A stretch of 64,000 nt of DNA from an uncultured Mollicutes bacterium. GTDB lineage: Bacteria; Bacillota_I; Bacilli_A; Acholeplasmatales; Anaeroplasmataceae. This document shows positions 24,421 to 33,272 of this stretch, piece by piece. Every line of letters starts with the position of its first letter. Position 1 is the first letter of the stretch. Under the pieces are notes generated by a model. That model made no database searches and was not told the origin of the DNA. It saw only the letters and a program-made list of their open reading frames with translations. The position numbers and the translations under genes were made by a program. The DNA lies in the NCBI GenBank assembly GCA_900540705.1, contig UQGR01000002.1, positions 20,697 through 84,696 of the forward strand, written 5' to 3'.

Positions 24421-26635
24421 AATCCTTGGATAGGAGCGGGATAATATCGTCCTCGCTCATAATATTCTTACATTTTGGGTAATTAGAACAGCCATAGAAG
24501 GTACTTCCCTTGTTCTTTCCCTTGGTAGCAGTTCGCTTTACCATATGTCCTTTTTTACATACTGGACATAAAATTTCGTCCTCCTGCTGTCTTTCACAAT
24601 GCTTAGAGCAGTACAGCTTTCCATCCTGGTCCTTCAGCATGATGGCACCACAGTTAGGACACTTTTCCTCTGTTGGCAGGTCACTATAGGCTGCCTTACA
24701 TTTTGGATAATTGTTGCAGGCATAAAAAATCTTCCCTTTATTCTTTCCTGTCTTAGCGACTCTTTGAACGATATGTCCTGTCCCACATTCTGGACATAGA
24801 ATATTAGTGTCAATTACCTCATGCTCCTCATGTTCTTCCTTTTGAACATATTTGCAGGTTGGATAATTACTGCAGGAAATAAATTCTCCAAACTTAGACT
24901 TACGGATGACCAGCATACTTCCACAGGAAGGACAGATTTGGTCAGTTGGAATCGGATATATCGCATCCATATGCTCCATTGCAACATCATAAAGTGGTAA
25001 AAAAGCGTGATAAAAGCTTTGAAGCTCAGGAACCTTCTCCTTCTCTCCCTTGGCTATTTCATCTAGGCTAGTTTCCATATTGGCCGTATAGGACACATTG
25101 ATGATATCCTGAAAGAATTGGTCAAGCTTATCTACAGTCAGGATGCCCTGTTCTGTAGGAGAAATGCTCTTCTTTTCTATTGTGATATAGTTACGCTCCT
25201 TCAGCGTTAAAATCGTTTGAGCATAGGTCGAAGGTCTTCCAATGCCCAAAGCCTCCATCTCTTTAATAATAGAAGCTTCTGTGTATCTAGACTTTGGCTG
25301 GGTTTCTTTTTCTAGAATTTGAGTTTCACTAGCATTATACCCATCTCCTAAGGAAAACTCAGGAAGCATCGTATTTTCATCCTCTTCAGTTTTTCCATAA
25401 ACCTTTAAGAACCCATCAAACTCCATCGTCTGACCAGAAATTGCCCAAAGAGATTCTGTATTTGTAAATTCTACTTTGGTTGCGTTAAATCTGGCAGGGG
25501 CCATTAAAGAGGCAATCGTTCTTTTATAAATCAATTGATATAATTGATACTCATCCTCTGTCAAATAGTCTTTCAAAGAATCTGGAGTTCTATCAATAGA
25601 GGTAGGTCGAATGGCCTCATGGGCATCCTGCATATTTTTTTGAGTTTTAATCTTTAGAACTCCTAAATATTTTTCTCCATAGCTCCTAATGATATGCTGG
25701 TTAGCCTGTTCAACAAAAACATCTGCTAAACGAGTAGAATCCGTACGCATATAGGTAATTAAACCCACAGTTTCTTTGCCGATATTTTTACCTTCATATA
25801 AGCCTTGCGCAATTCGCATCGTTCGATTTGGTGAAAAGCCTAGCTTATTTGAGGCCTCCTGCTGCATCGTTGAGGTTGTAAAAGCAGGATAACTATTTCT
25901 CTTTACCAGCTTATTAGAGATATTGCTGACGATGAAGCTCATCAATCTAGGCTGTAGTTCCTCTAAAATTTTCTTTTCAAGAATTCTATTTTTACTATCT
26001 ACTGGATTGCCGTTTAATTCAACCAGCTTCAGCTTAAAGGTATTGAACAAAGCCTCCATTTCATAATAGGTGGTTGGAACAAAGGCTTCAATTTCCTTTT
26101 CTAAATCAACAATCAGCTTAAGAACGACACTTTGAACGCGACCTGCACTTTGTGAACCAATCTTTTTCTGTAAAAGCTTGGAAAGCTTAAAGCCTAGGAT
26201 TCGATCAATCATTCTTCGACATTCCTGAGAATCTACCATCTTCAAATTTATTTTATGGGGCTCATCTAAAGCCTTTCTAACAGCTTGTTTCGTGATTTCA
26301 TGAAACTCAATTCGATTGAGATCATCATAGCTCAAGCCTAAAATCCTTGCAAGATGATAGGCAATTGCCTCCCCTTCACGGTCAGGGTCGGTTGCAAGAT
26401 AGACATTTTTTCCCTTGCACATAGACTGTAAGGTCTTTACAAGGTCCTCTTTTTCCTTCATAATCTTGTAATTAGGCTTAAAATCATTTTCTATATCTAT
26501 TCCCAAACCATCCTTACCAGTAGTAGCAAGATCGCAGATATGACCCTTAGAGGACAACACGGTATATCCCTTGCCAAGGTAAGAGCTTATGGTCTTCGAT
26601 TTGCTTGGGGATTCTACAATAATTATATTTTCCAC
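24419..26635 (-). CDS. topA: DNA topoisomerase I
   Basis: This type IA enzyme relaxes negative supercoils. It shows the Toprim start VESPSKSKTISSYLG, TDPDREGEAIAYHL, the active-site Tyr region GLITYMRTDSTRL (near 300) and GIGRPSTYAQTI. The C-terminal part holds four zinc ribbons (CPSCG, CPECG, CPNCG, CPVCK). It starts with GTG at 26635, supported by GGATGGTG upstream. Length 738. Confidence 0.97.
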   Translation of the reverse strand: MENIIIVESPSKSKTISSYLGKGYTVLSSKGHICDLATTGKDGLGIDIENDFKPNYKIMKEKEDLVKTLQSMCKGKNVYLATDPDREGEAIAYHLARILGLSYDDLNRIEFHEITKQAVRKALDEPHKINLKMVDSQECRRMIDRILGFKLSKLLQKKIGSQSAGRVQSVVLKLIVDLEKEIEAFVPTTYYEMEALFNTFKLKLVELNGNPVDSKNRILEKKILEELQPRLMSFIVSNISNKLVKRNSYPAFTTSTMQQEASNKLGFSPNRTMRIAQGLYEGKNIGKETVGLITYMRTDSTRLADVFVEQANQHIIRSYGEKYLGVLKIKTQKNMQDAHEAIRPTSIDRTPDSLKDYLTEDEYQLYQLIYKRTIASLMAPARFNATKVEFTNTESLWAISGQTMEFDGFLKVYGKTEEDENTMLPEFSLGDGYNASETQILEKETQPKSRYTEASIIKEMEALGIGRPSTYAQTILTLKERNYITIEKKSISPTEQGILTVDKLDQFFQDIINVSYTANMETSLDEIAKGEKEKVPELQSFYHAFLPLYDVAMEHMDAIYPIPTDQICPSCGSMLVIRKSKFGEFISCSNYPTCKYVQKEEHEEHEVIDTNILCPECGTGHIVQRVAKTGKNKGKIFYACNNYPKCKAAYSDLPTEEKCPNCGAIMLKDQDGKLYCSKHCERQQEDEILCPVCKKGHMVKRTATKGKNKGSTFYGCSNYPKCKNIMSEDDIIPLLSKD

Positions 26636-26660
26636 CGAAATGCACCATCCTTACTTTTTA

Positions 26661-26689
26661 AAGTTTAGTTCATAAAATCTAAATTGTCA
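26661..26689 (-). promoter_or_regulatory. topA promoter
   Basis: A perfect -35 TTGACA is followed after 17 bases by TAAACT on the minus strand, ahead of the GTG start. The weak -10 could make it supercoiling-sensitive, as known for other topA promoters (inference). Confidence 0.55.
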
Positions 26690-26724
26690 ATGATTATTTT
26701 ATTCAAAGTTCTTCTTTTCTATTC

Positions 26725-26742
26725 TTCTATTATATAATAGAA
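26725..26742. repeat. Perfect 18-bp palindrome upstream of topA
   Basis: The sequence TTCTATTATATAATAGAA is identical on both strands and contains TATAAT on both. It could be an operator, a hairpin or chance in AT-rich DNA. Confidence 0.45.
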
Positions 26743-26784
26743 TGAAAATAAAAATTTATTCTTTTTTTTATAAAAATTAAAAAA

Positions 26785-26812
26785 GACAGGCTCTCCAACT
26801 GGAGCTTCTGTC
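26785..26812 (-). terminator. rnhB terminator
   Basis: An interrupted stem GACAG...CTCCA / TGGAG...CTGTC is followed by TTTTTT on the minus strand, just after rnhB. Confidence 0.85.
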
Positions 26813-26825
26813 CATAAATTAATCC

Positions 26826-27476
26826 TTATTCTTCCTCTAAATTAAAGGAAAGCTGTCTTGAAAAATACTTAGATACGGGTGCATATGTCTTTCGATGAAT
26901 TGGGCATGGTCCATATTTTTCTAGTGCCTCCATATGGGCCTTCGTTCCATAGCCCTTATTCTTTTTAAAGCCATAATTCGGATATTTCACATCCATTTTT
27001 TCCATAAACTCATCTCTAGTAACCTTGGCTAGAATACTCGCTGCAGCTACACTTGCACATCTAGCATCTCCATGAATGATGGAGGTATGCGGTATTTTAA
27101 GCTCGCCTAACGGCATTGCATCTATCAAAACATGGTCTGGGGTTACATCTAGCCCCCGGATGGCCTCAAGCATTCCTTTCTTGGTTGCCTGATAAATATT
27201 TAAAAGGTCTACATCCGCTTCACTCACAAAGACAATTTGATAGGCAACTGCATTTTTCACAATGATTTTAAATAGTTCTTCTCTTTTTTTGGCAGTCAAT
27301 TGCTTAGAATCGTTAATTCCCTCAATTCTTAAAAATGGTGGTAATATGCATGCAGCAACAACAACAGGGCCAGCAAGTGGTCCACGTCCTGCCTCATCTA
27401 CCCCACAAATCAACTGATTTCCTTGGTCGTAAAGGGCTTCCTCATATTCATATAGATTCAACTTCTGGTCTCTCAT
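26826..27476 (-). CDS. rnhB: Ribonuclease HII
   Basis: RNase HII removes RNA from RNA-DNA hybrids and misincorporated ribonucleotides. Motifs: CGVDEAGRGPLAGPVVVAA (near 24), NDSKQLTAKKRE, HVLIDAM and AAASILAKVTRDE. Length 216. Its start overlaps the rbgA end by 29 bases, the usual rbgA-rnhB pair. Confidence 0.97.
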   Translation of the reverse strand: MRDQKLNLYEYEEALYDQGNQLICGVDEAGRGPLAGPVVVAACILPPFLRIEGINDSKQLTAKKREELFKIIVKNAVAYQIVFVSEADVDLLNIYQATKKGMLEAIRGLDVTPDHVLIDAMPLGELKIPHTSIIHGDARCASVAAASILAKVTRDEFMEKMDVKYPNYGFKKNKGYGTKAHMEALEKYGPCPIHRKTYAPVSKYFSRQLSFNLEEE

Positions 27477-28302
27477 AACTCATCGCCCCAATCTTCATTC
27501 CTCGTAGTTCATTCATAAACATACGATTGGTACGTTCTATATCTATCGCTCCTCCCTTTAACAGGAAGCCTCTTGCCTTACCAATCTGTAGTAAAATATC
27601 CTCTGGATCTGTAATTTTAATGGGATATCTATCCATGAGAAGCTTAGGATAGTGAAGAGCTAGATATTGAATACTCTCTAAAACAATTCTATCCATATCC
27701 AAAATTTCATCCTTAATGGAACCACACATTGCCAGCTTTAATCCGACACTTTGATCCTCAAACTTAGGCCATAGAATTCCTGGAGTATCCAGTAAAAATA
27801 AATCATTTATAACCTTAATCCAGGTTTGACTCTTTGTCACTCCTGGTCGGTCTCCTACCGTAGTGGCCTTCCGTCTAGCAAGGGTATTGATGAGGGTCGA
27901 TTTTCCAACATTGGGAATACCTAAAATCATCGCCTTGATGGTTTTAGAAAGAATTCCTTTCTTTCTGCGAGCCTCATAGACCTCCTTTAGTGCCTCCATA
28001 CAATAGGGAAGCACAGAGGATATATGATATCCTGTAAGAGAGTCAATATCCAAGGCAAGTATATTTTTTTCCTTATAATAGGCAATCCATTCCTTGGTGA
28101 CAATTGGATCTGCCATACTACTTTTACATAGTAAAATAAGGCGTGGCTTTGATCCAACAATTTCGTGGATCATCGGATTGGTAGAGGAATAGGGAATCCT
28201 CGCATCCTTGAGCTCAATGACTAGGTCTACTAATTTGATTTTTTCTAAAATTTCTCGTTTCGCCTTCGCCATATGGCCTGGAAACCACTGAATTGTTTGC
28301 AT
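27448..28302 (-). CDS. rbgA: Ribosome biogenesis GTPase RbgA (YlqF)
   Basis: RbgA acts in late assembly of the 50S subunit. It starts with IQWFPGHMAKAKREI, then has the permuted GTPase order: the G4-like LLCKSS segment (usually NKxD; altered here), G1 LGIPNVGKSTLINTL (near 128), and DTPGILWPKF. Length 284. The G4 motif is unusual: family members have NKIDL or NKADL, and this has LCKSSMAD. Confidence 0.95.
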   Translation of the reverse strand: MQTIQWFPGHMAKAKREILEKIKLVDLVIELKDARIPYSSTNPMIHEIVGSKPRLILLCKSSMADPIVTKEWIAYYKEKNILALDIDSLTGYHISSVLPYCMEALKEVYEARRKKGILSKTIKAMILGIPNVGKSTLINTLARRKATTVGDRPGVTKSQTWIKVINDLFLLDTPGILWPKFEDQSVGLKLAMCGSIKDEILDMDRIVLESIQYLALHYPKLLMDRYPIKITDPEDILLQIGKARGFLLKGGAIDIERTNRMFMNELRGMKIGAMSYERPEVESI

Positions 28303-28310
28303 ACAACCAC

Positions 28311-29219
28311 CTATCTGTAATCCGGCTCAGGATTACCTATTTTATTGAATGGGTAAAAACGGAATAGCACCTTACCGATAATTTCACTCTCATCGATAAA
28401 ACCAATCGCCCTTGAATCATGGCTGATTGCCCGGTTATCCCCAAAGACTAGTACCTTGTCCTTTGGCACTTGAAAGCTTAAGGTATAGTTCAACTCAATC
28501 GAGTTGAGCATAAGCACATATTGACCTCTTGAAACAGTTTCTACATAGGTGTCGTTAACATATAGATACCCAACTGTAACAGATTGTGGAACATATCTAA
28601 TTTGGTCTTGTTCCTTGGCTACGATTCTTTTGATATAAAATCTAGATTCTCTCGTCTCATCGTTCGTATATTTGGCTGAATCAAAGACAATCACATCTCC
28701 ATCACAGGGGCTATAGCCAATATTCCATAAAAGGACTCGGTCCCCATCCTGATATGTATTTTCCATGGAGGAGCCTGATATATTACAAGGTGTAATCAGA
28801 ATCATAATAATGAAAAATAAGCATACAAAGGAGGATAAGATGAATATGACCATGTCATATACTGTGTAAACCTGATAAGCTCTTCTCAGTATAGAGATAC
28901 TAGATAAATCTATATTCGATTTGGCTATTAAGGATAATAGGGATAGCAATAGGCAAATACCAATGGTGATTCCTAGTATAGTGTAGTAGGTCACATGGCC
29001 TAATACATTTTCAGAGGAAAAAATTGCATTTGAGGTTAGGGCAGCTAGCCTTATAATTCTTTCATTGTTGATGAGGGAAAAAACTAACAAAATTAGTAAC
29101 CCCATCGCACGGATGAGAGGGTTAAAAATCAGCTTTTTAAAGACAAGCTCATTGTTCTGATCAATATACTCCTCATTCGCAATATCCTCTTTCAGTTTTA
29201 ATTTTTGTTTTTTATTCAT
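28311..29219 (-). CDS. lepB: Signal peptidase I with extended membrane N-terminus
   Basis: This type I signal peptidase removes signal peptides from secreted proteins. The catalytic Ser (S151) is in NISGSSMENTY, and the Lys (K197) in RFYIKRIVA. The conserved GDNRAISHDSRAIGFI box follows. Length 302, where Bacillus SipS has about 185: the extra N-terminus holds two additional hydrophobic segments (about 32-50 and 77-98) before the usual anchoring helix (122-144). It lies between ftsK and rbgA; in Bacillus rbgA is also preceded by a sip-like gene. Confidence 0.93.
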   Translation of the reverse strand: MNKKQKLKLKEDIANEEYIDQNNELVFKKLIFNPLIRAMGLLILLVFSLINNERIIRLAALTSNAIFSSENVLGHVTYYTILGITIGICLLLSLLSLIAKSNIDLSSISILRRAYQVYTVYDMVIFILSSFVCLFFIIMILITPCNISGSSMENTYQDGDRVLLWNIGYSPCDGDVIVFDSAKYTNDETRESRFYIKRIVAKEQDQIRYVPQSVTVGYLYVNDTYVETVSRGQYVLMLNSIELNYTLSFQVPKDKVLVFGDNRAISHDSRAIGFIDESEIIGKVLFRFYPFNKIGNPEPDYR

Positions 29220-29234
29220 TTAACATTTTCCTTT

Positions 29235-31520
29235 TTATAACACATCATCAAACATTTGCTTCAACTGATAACTATCCACTAATATTTCGCGGCCCTTGGT
29301 TCCATTTTTAGGAGACACGATATTCCGCTCCTCTAATATCGCAACGATTCTAGAAGCTCTATTAAATCCTAATCCAAAGTTATTTTGAATGGAGTTGATG
29401 GAGCACATTCCAGATTCAATACAATATAAGCCAATTTGATATAACAGCTCTTCTGACTCGGCTGCAGATTCCCTACCATTTAGTCCGCCAGCCCCAGGAG
29501 CCATCGCTTTTTTCTTTAAATCCTCATGCGTAAATAGGAAGTCTGGTTCATAGCGTTCACAGATGTAATCACAGACCGCTCCAATTTCATCATCAGAAAT
29601 GTAGGCACCCTGCACACGCTCTGGCATACCATTATTCTTAATTAACATGTCTCCACGGCCAAGTAGACTTTCCGCTCCCTGCTCGTCTAAGATAATTCTA
29701 CTATCTGCATCCGTAGCTACTCTAAAGGCTATACGACAGGTAATATTGGCCTTGATTGTACCGTTGACTACATTTACCGTTGGACGCTGAGTTGCTAAAA
29801 TGATATGAATTCCGGCAGCTCTAGCTTTCTGAGCTAACCGCACAATTGCGTCATTTGCTTCAACTCCACATTGCATAACCAAATCGTTAAACTCATCAAC
29901 AACAATTACAATGAACGGCAAATTTTCCATTTCTGGTTTGGTCTGACGCTTCCGCTCATAATCCTCAATGTTTCGAACTCTTGAATTGGCCAGTAGCTCA
30001 TATCTTCTTTCCATTTCATTTACTGCCCACTTTAAGGCTTCAGTCGCAATTAAAGGATCATCAATTACAGGGGTAGCCAAATGTGGTAGATTGTTATAGA
30101 AGGAAAGCTCAACCTTCTTTGGGTCAACCAAAATCAGCTTCAGCTGGTCTGGAGAGTTTTTAATTAACAAAGAAACCAATAGAGTGTTAATACAAACCGA
30201 TTTACCAGACTTGGTAGCTCCTGCAATCAAAGCATGAGGCATATCTATAATATTTTGGAATACTGGTGTACCATCTATATTCTTTCCCATTGCAACCAAT
30301 AAATTCTTCTTACTTGCAATATAGTCATCCGTTAAAATATCTCCAAATTTTACGACGTCTGCCTTATCATTAGGAACCTCAATACCTACTGTATTTTTCC
30401 CTGGAATTGGCGCCTGAATACGTAAGGAAATCGCTTGTAAAGCCATCTGAATATTATCGTAAATACTATTGATCTTCTTTACATTTACATTCTGAGCTAG
30501 CATGATTTCATATCTAGTAAAGGCAGGTCCCTTGGTATAGGTGATAACCTCGCCATCGATTCCAAAGGCCTCTAAGGATTGATTGATAATCTCCTTTTTC
30601 TCCTCTAACCAGCTTGGAAGCTCATCTAAAGCCCCACTACCAAGCGGAAATAATTCCTTATAAGGAATGGAATAATTGTCATATTTCGGCTTTTTAGGAG
30701 CTGGCGGAGTAACCTCTTTTCTTGAAGCTTCCAAAGGGGTAAACCTTTCTGGTTCTAGCTTAGGCTCATCCTTATAGACAATTTCCTCCTCATGAAGAAA
30801 GGAATCCTCCTGTCCATACTGGATATCCTCTAACTTAATTTCTTCCTCTTTTTGAACTGGCTCAGGCTGGATTACTGTCTTAATTTTAGGCTCTCTTAGC
30901 TCCTCTTCTGATCTTAAATAGGAAGGAATAGTAACCTGATCTGGCTTTGGCATCGTTTCTGCAAAGGTGTTGTATTCATAGGTATCCTCTTCATCCTCCT
31001 CTAAGGATAGATGGATTTTAAATTCGGACATATCATCTAAAACATCAACTGGCTCAGGAGAAACTGACTCTGGAACAATAGGCTCCACAATAGCTTGTTC
31101 CTCTACCTCTAGCTCTTCACTAGAAACAAAGAAGGAATCTAGAGTACGATTCTCTTTTCTTGGAGGAATCACCTTTTTCTCTTCTCTTTTTGAATAATCT
31201 GAGCCTCTCTTCTCCTCTTCTGTCAGCTGGTCATTGACAAAGCTAAACTCATAATACTTTGTTCCATGGCGTTTAATCTGTTCCTCATCGGAGATATGCT
31301 TCTCTTCACGGACAAAATCATAGCCATAATCGATATCTACCTTACCACTATTATCAACATAATGCATACGGTCTACAACATGTGTTCCATGGATTGGCGA
31401 AACAATCTCGCTTCTTTTAAATTTCGCTTTTCCTTTAATGAGACCTTCTAACGTATAATTAATTTGGGGAATCACAAATTTTTCTTCGATATCAATAAAA
31501 TTTAATTTCTTCTTTTTCAT
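29235..31520 (-). CDS. FtsK/SpoIIIE-type DNA translocase without N-terminal membrane helices
   Basis: This DNA pump moves the chromosome through the septum. The C-terminal part has alpha and beta domains with Walker A AGATKSGKSV (434-442), LVDPKKVELSFYNNLPHL and VVDEFNDLVMQ, and a gamma winged helix (GLGFNRASRIVAILEERNIV). The first 300 residues are acidic, proline-rich linker with no hydrophobic segment, so the normal four-helix membrane domain is missing. The ATG overlaps the upstream membrane protein gene (ATGA). Confidence 0.93.
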   Translation of the reverse strand: MKKKKLNFIDIEEKFVIPQINYTLEGLIKGKAKFKRSEIVSPIHGTHVVDRMHYVDNSGKVDIDYGYDFVREEKHISDEEQIKRHGTKYYEFSFVNDQLTEEEKRGSDYSKREEKKVIPPRKENRTLDSFFVSSEELEVEEQAIVEPIVPESVSPEPVDVLDDMSEFKIHLSLEEDEEDTYEYNTFAETMPKPDQVTIPSYLRSEEELREPKIKTVIQPEPVQKEEEIKLEDIQYGQEDSFLHEEEIVYKDEPKLEPERFTPLEASRKEVTPPAPKKPKYDNYSIPYKELFPLGSGALDELPSWLEEKKEIINQSLEAFGIDGEVITYTKGPAFTRYEIMLAQNVNVKKINSIYDNIQMALQAISLRIQAPIPGKNTVGIEVPNDKADVVKFGDILTDDYIASKKNLLVAMGKNIDGTPVFQNIIDMPHALIAGATKSGKSVCINTLLVSLLIKNSPDQLKLILVDPKKVELSFYNNLPHLATPVIDDPLIATEALKWAVNEMERRYELLANSRVRNIEDYERKRQTKPEMENLPFIVIVVDEFNDLVMQCGVEANDAIVRLAQKARAAGIHIILATQRPTVNVVNGTIKANITCRIAFRVATDADSRIILDEQGAESLLGRGDMLIKNNGMPERVQGAYISDDEIGAVCDYICERYEPDFLFTHEDLKKKAMAPGAGGLNGRESAAESEELLYQIGLYCIESGMCSINSIQNNFGLGFNRASRIVAILEERNIVSPKNGTKGREILVDSYQLKQMFDDVL

Positions 31521-32437
31521 TCCTGAGCTACCTCCATACTCTTTTTAAGGGGCTGTGCCTTATGAAAGGTCACATAGTTCATTTTCTTGCCAGCTCCCAT
31601 CCATACTCTCGTTTTAAACTGTACATCCGCCTGCTTAGCTTCTTTTGCAATATCTAACTCCATCGCCGCCGTTTTAATTTTATCTGTCATTTCTTCAATA
31701 AACTCATTAGAGCCTGTATCAATTTCCACTTCCTTATGGAATACCTTTTTAGAATATATCTTATAGGTTTCCTCTCCCACAATGGAAATGATAACTAGGC
31801 ATATCTGATCTACTACAATATTCATAATCCGGTCAACGATAAGCTTTCTACCCCAGTTTAACGGATTTAAAACATTCAAGACATATTTCATCTTGTTGAG
31901 ATTTTGACTGATGGCCATAGTGGTCTGAAAGGCCTTCGATTCCTCAACTTCCTTCTTCTTCGTAGAAATGCTTACAATTGTGGAAACCTTGAGTTTTCTA
32001 AGCATTCGGATTCCTCTATGATTTAAGATTTCATCAACACGCTCTGTGATATATCCTGTCAGTAATGTAATTTCATTGATGGAGAGCTCTAAGAAAGGAT
32101 GCTTGCTGGTTGGATAAAACCGTACTGCAATACCATAGGCCAAATCCTTGCATAATCCATAACAATAGGGTACACGGGATTGGTCTGCTCTTAACGTCTT
32201 GTCCTTATAGGATTTTTGAGTATTTGCAACCATATCCTTTACCTCTTGGGTAGTAAGGTCATCCTCCTGAGTCTTCGTAATGAAATTTTTGGTACGAAGA
32301 CTAGATACAACCGCAAGGGCATATACCAAAAGTAAAATGATAAAGCCCATAACAGTGCCTAGTAAAAAACTGATGATGGTTGAAAAATCAATATTTATAT
32401 TGCCAATTTGAAATAAAAAATTGCATTCCAAAGCCAT
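31517..32437 (-). CDS. Membrane-anchored protein of unknown function, partner candidate of the translocase
   Basis: I do not recognise this 306-residue protein. A single long hydrophobic segment (about residues 18-46) near the N-terminus precedes a soluble domain of about 260 residues with IAVRFYPTSKHPFLELSI and a charged linker (STKKKEVEESK). It has conserved-looking alpha-beta mixture but no catalytic motif I can name. Its stop overlaps the start of the translocase gene by four bases, implying translational coupling and suggesting it may anchor the helix-less translocase (inference). Confidence 0.7.
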   Translation of the reverse strand: MALECNFLFQIGNINIDFSTIISFLLGTVMGFIILLLVYALAVVSSLRTKNFITKTQEDDLTTQEVKDMVANTQKSYKDKTLRADQSRVPYCYGLCKDLAYGIAVRFYPTSKHPFLELSINEITLLTGYITERVDEILNHRGIRMLRKLKVSTIVSISTKKKEVEESKAFQTTMAISQNLNKMKYVLNVLNPLNWGRKLIVDRIMNIVVDQICLVIISIVGEETYKIYSKKVFHKEVEIDTGSNEFIEEMTDKIKTAAMELDIAKEAKQADVQFKTRVWMGAGKKMNYVTFHKAQPLKKSMEVAQE

Positions 32438-32537
32438 TCACCGCCTTTTAAGTATTATTATATAATAATACTCACTTTTTTTAAAGTTTTTCTTTGCATT
32501 TTATATGGAATATGGGATAATTAAAGGGGTGATTTCA

Positions 32538-33272
32538 ATGGAAATTTACTTAGATTATGAAAAAACACTCAGCAATGAACAAAATCAGATTTCAGATTTT
32601 GCATTAAATACACTAAAAGCTTTAGCCAAGCTTCATATGATAACTATCCTTACAGCCTCTCCTCTACAGGAGATTACACAACGGATACATATACCCGAGC
32701 TACGCATTGTTTCCACCTTAGAAAATGCCTGTTTATATCAAGAAATGCTTACCTATGAGACATTGGACTACAAGCTTTTAAATCCTATTTTAGAGGATGA
32801 GGCAATATATACTGCCTATACAATTGCGGGAGAAACCTATGTTTTTAACTATAGAGAACGGCTAAAAAGCTTTTATCCCAATCGCTATCTAAAATTGAAA
32901 CAGCAGCTAGATTTCAATCCTTCTTTTTTGATTTTAGCTGTTAAAAATGAGGCTTTCTCAAGAATAAATACGGCTTTGAAAAGCTACACCTTGGAGGTTC
33001 TAGCTGTCGATAAAAATAGAACCCTTTGCAAGGTTACACCTGCCCCTTCCACCAAGGAAGACTGGCTGTTAAAATTAAAAAAATCACCAGCTATAGGCAT
33101 TGGTGATTCTCTAGAGGATTATGATTTTATCCAGCATTGTGAGGTGAAGGTGGCGATGAAAAATGCCCCTTCATCCTTAAAGGCTCTGTGTGAAAAAGAA
33201 ACATTTTCAACCGATCAGGAGGATGGAGCAATCCATTTTATTCTTTCGGTTCTAAAACACCCGCAAGCTTAA
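32538..33272 (+). CDS. HAD-superfamily hydrolase, Cof-like, with degenerate motif
   Basis: The protein reads as a Cof-type HAD: MEIYLDYEKTLSN at the N-terminus (nucleophile Asp kept, but DxDGT is changed to DYEKT), ILTASPLQEI for motif II, KLKKSPAIGIGDSLEDYDFI for motifs III-IV, with the usual GDSxND pattern as GDSLED. The general acid Asp replaced by Glu may reduce activity. ATG 32538 has AGGGGTG upstream. It is a plus-strand gene whose end overlaps the MutS-like gene by 35 bases. Confidence 0.8.
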   Translation: MEIYLDYEKTLSNEQNQISDFALNTLKALAKLHMITILTASPLQEITQRIHIPELRIVSTLENACLYQEMLTYETLDYKLLNPILEDEAIYTAYTIAGETYVFNYRERLKSFYPNRYLKLKQQLDFNPSFLILAVKNEAFSRINTALKSYTLEVLAVDKNRTLCKVTPAPSTKEDWLLKLKKSPAIGIGDSLEDYDFIQHCEVKVAMKNAPSSLKALCEKETFSTDQEDGAIHFILSVLKHPQA

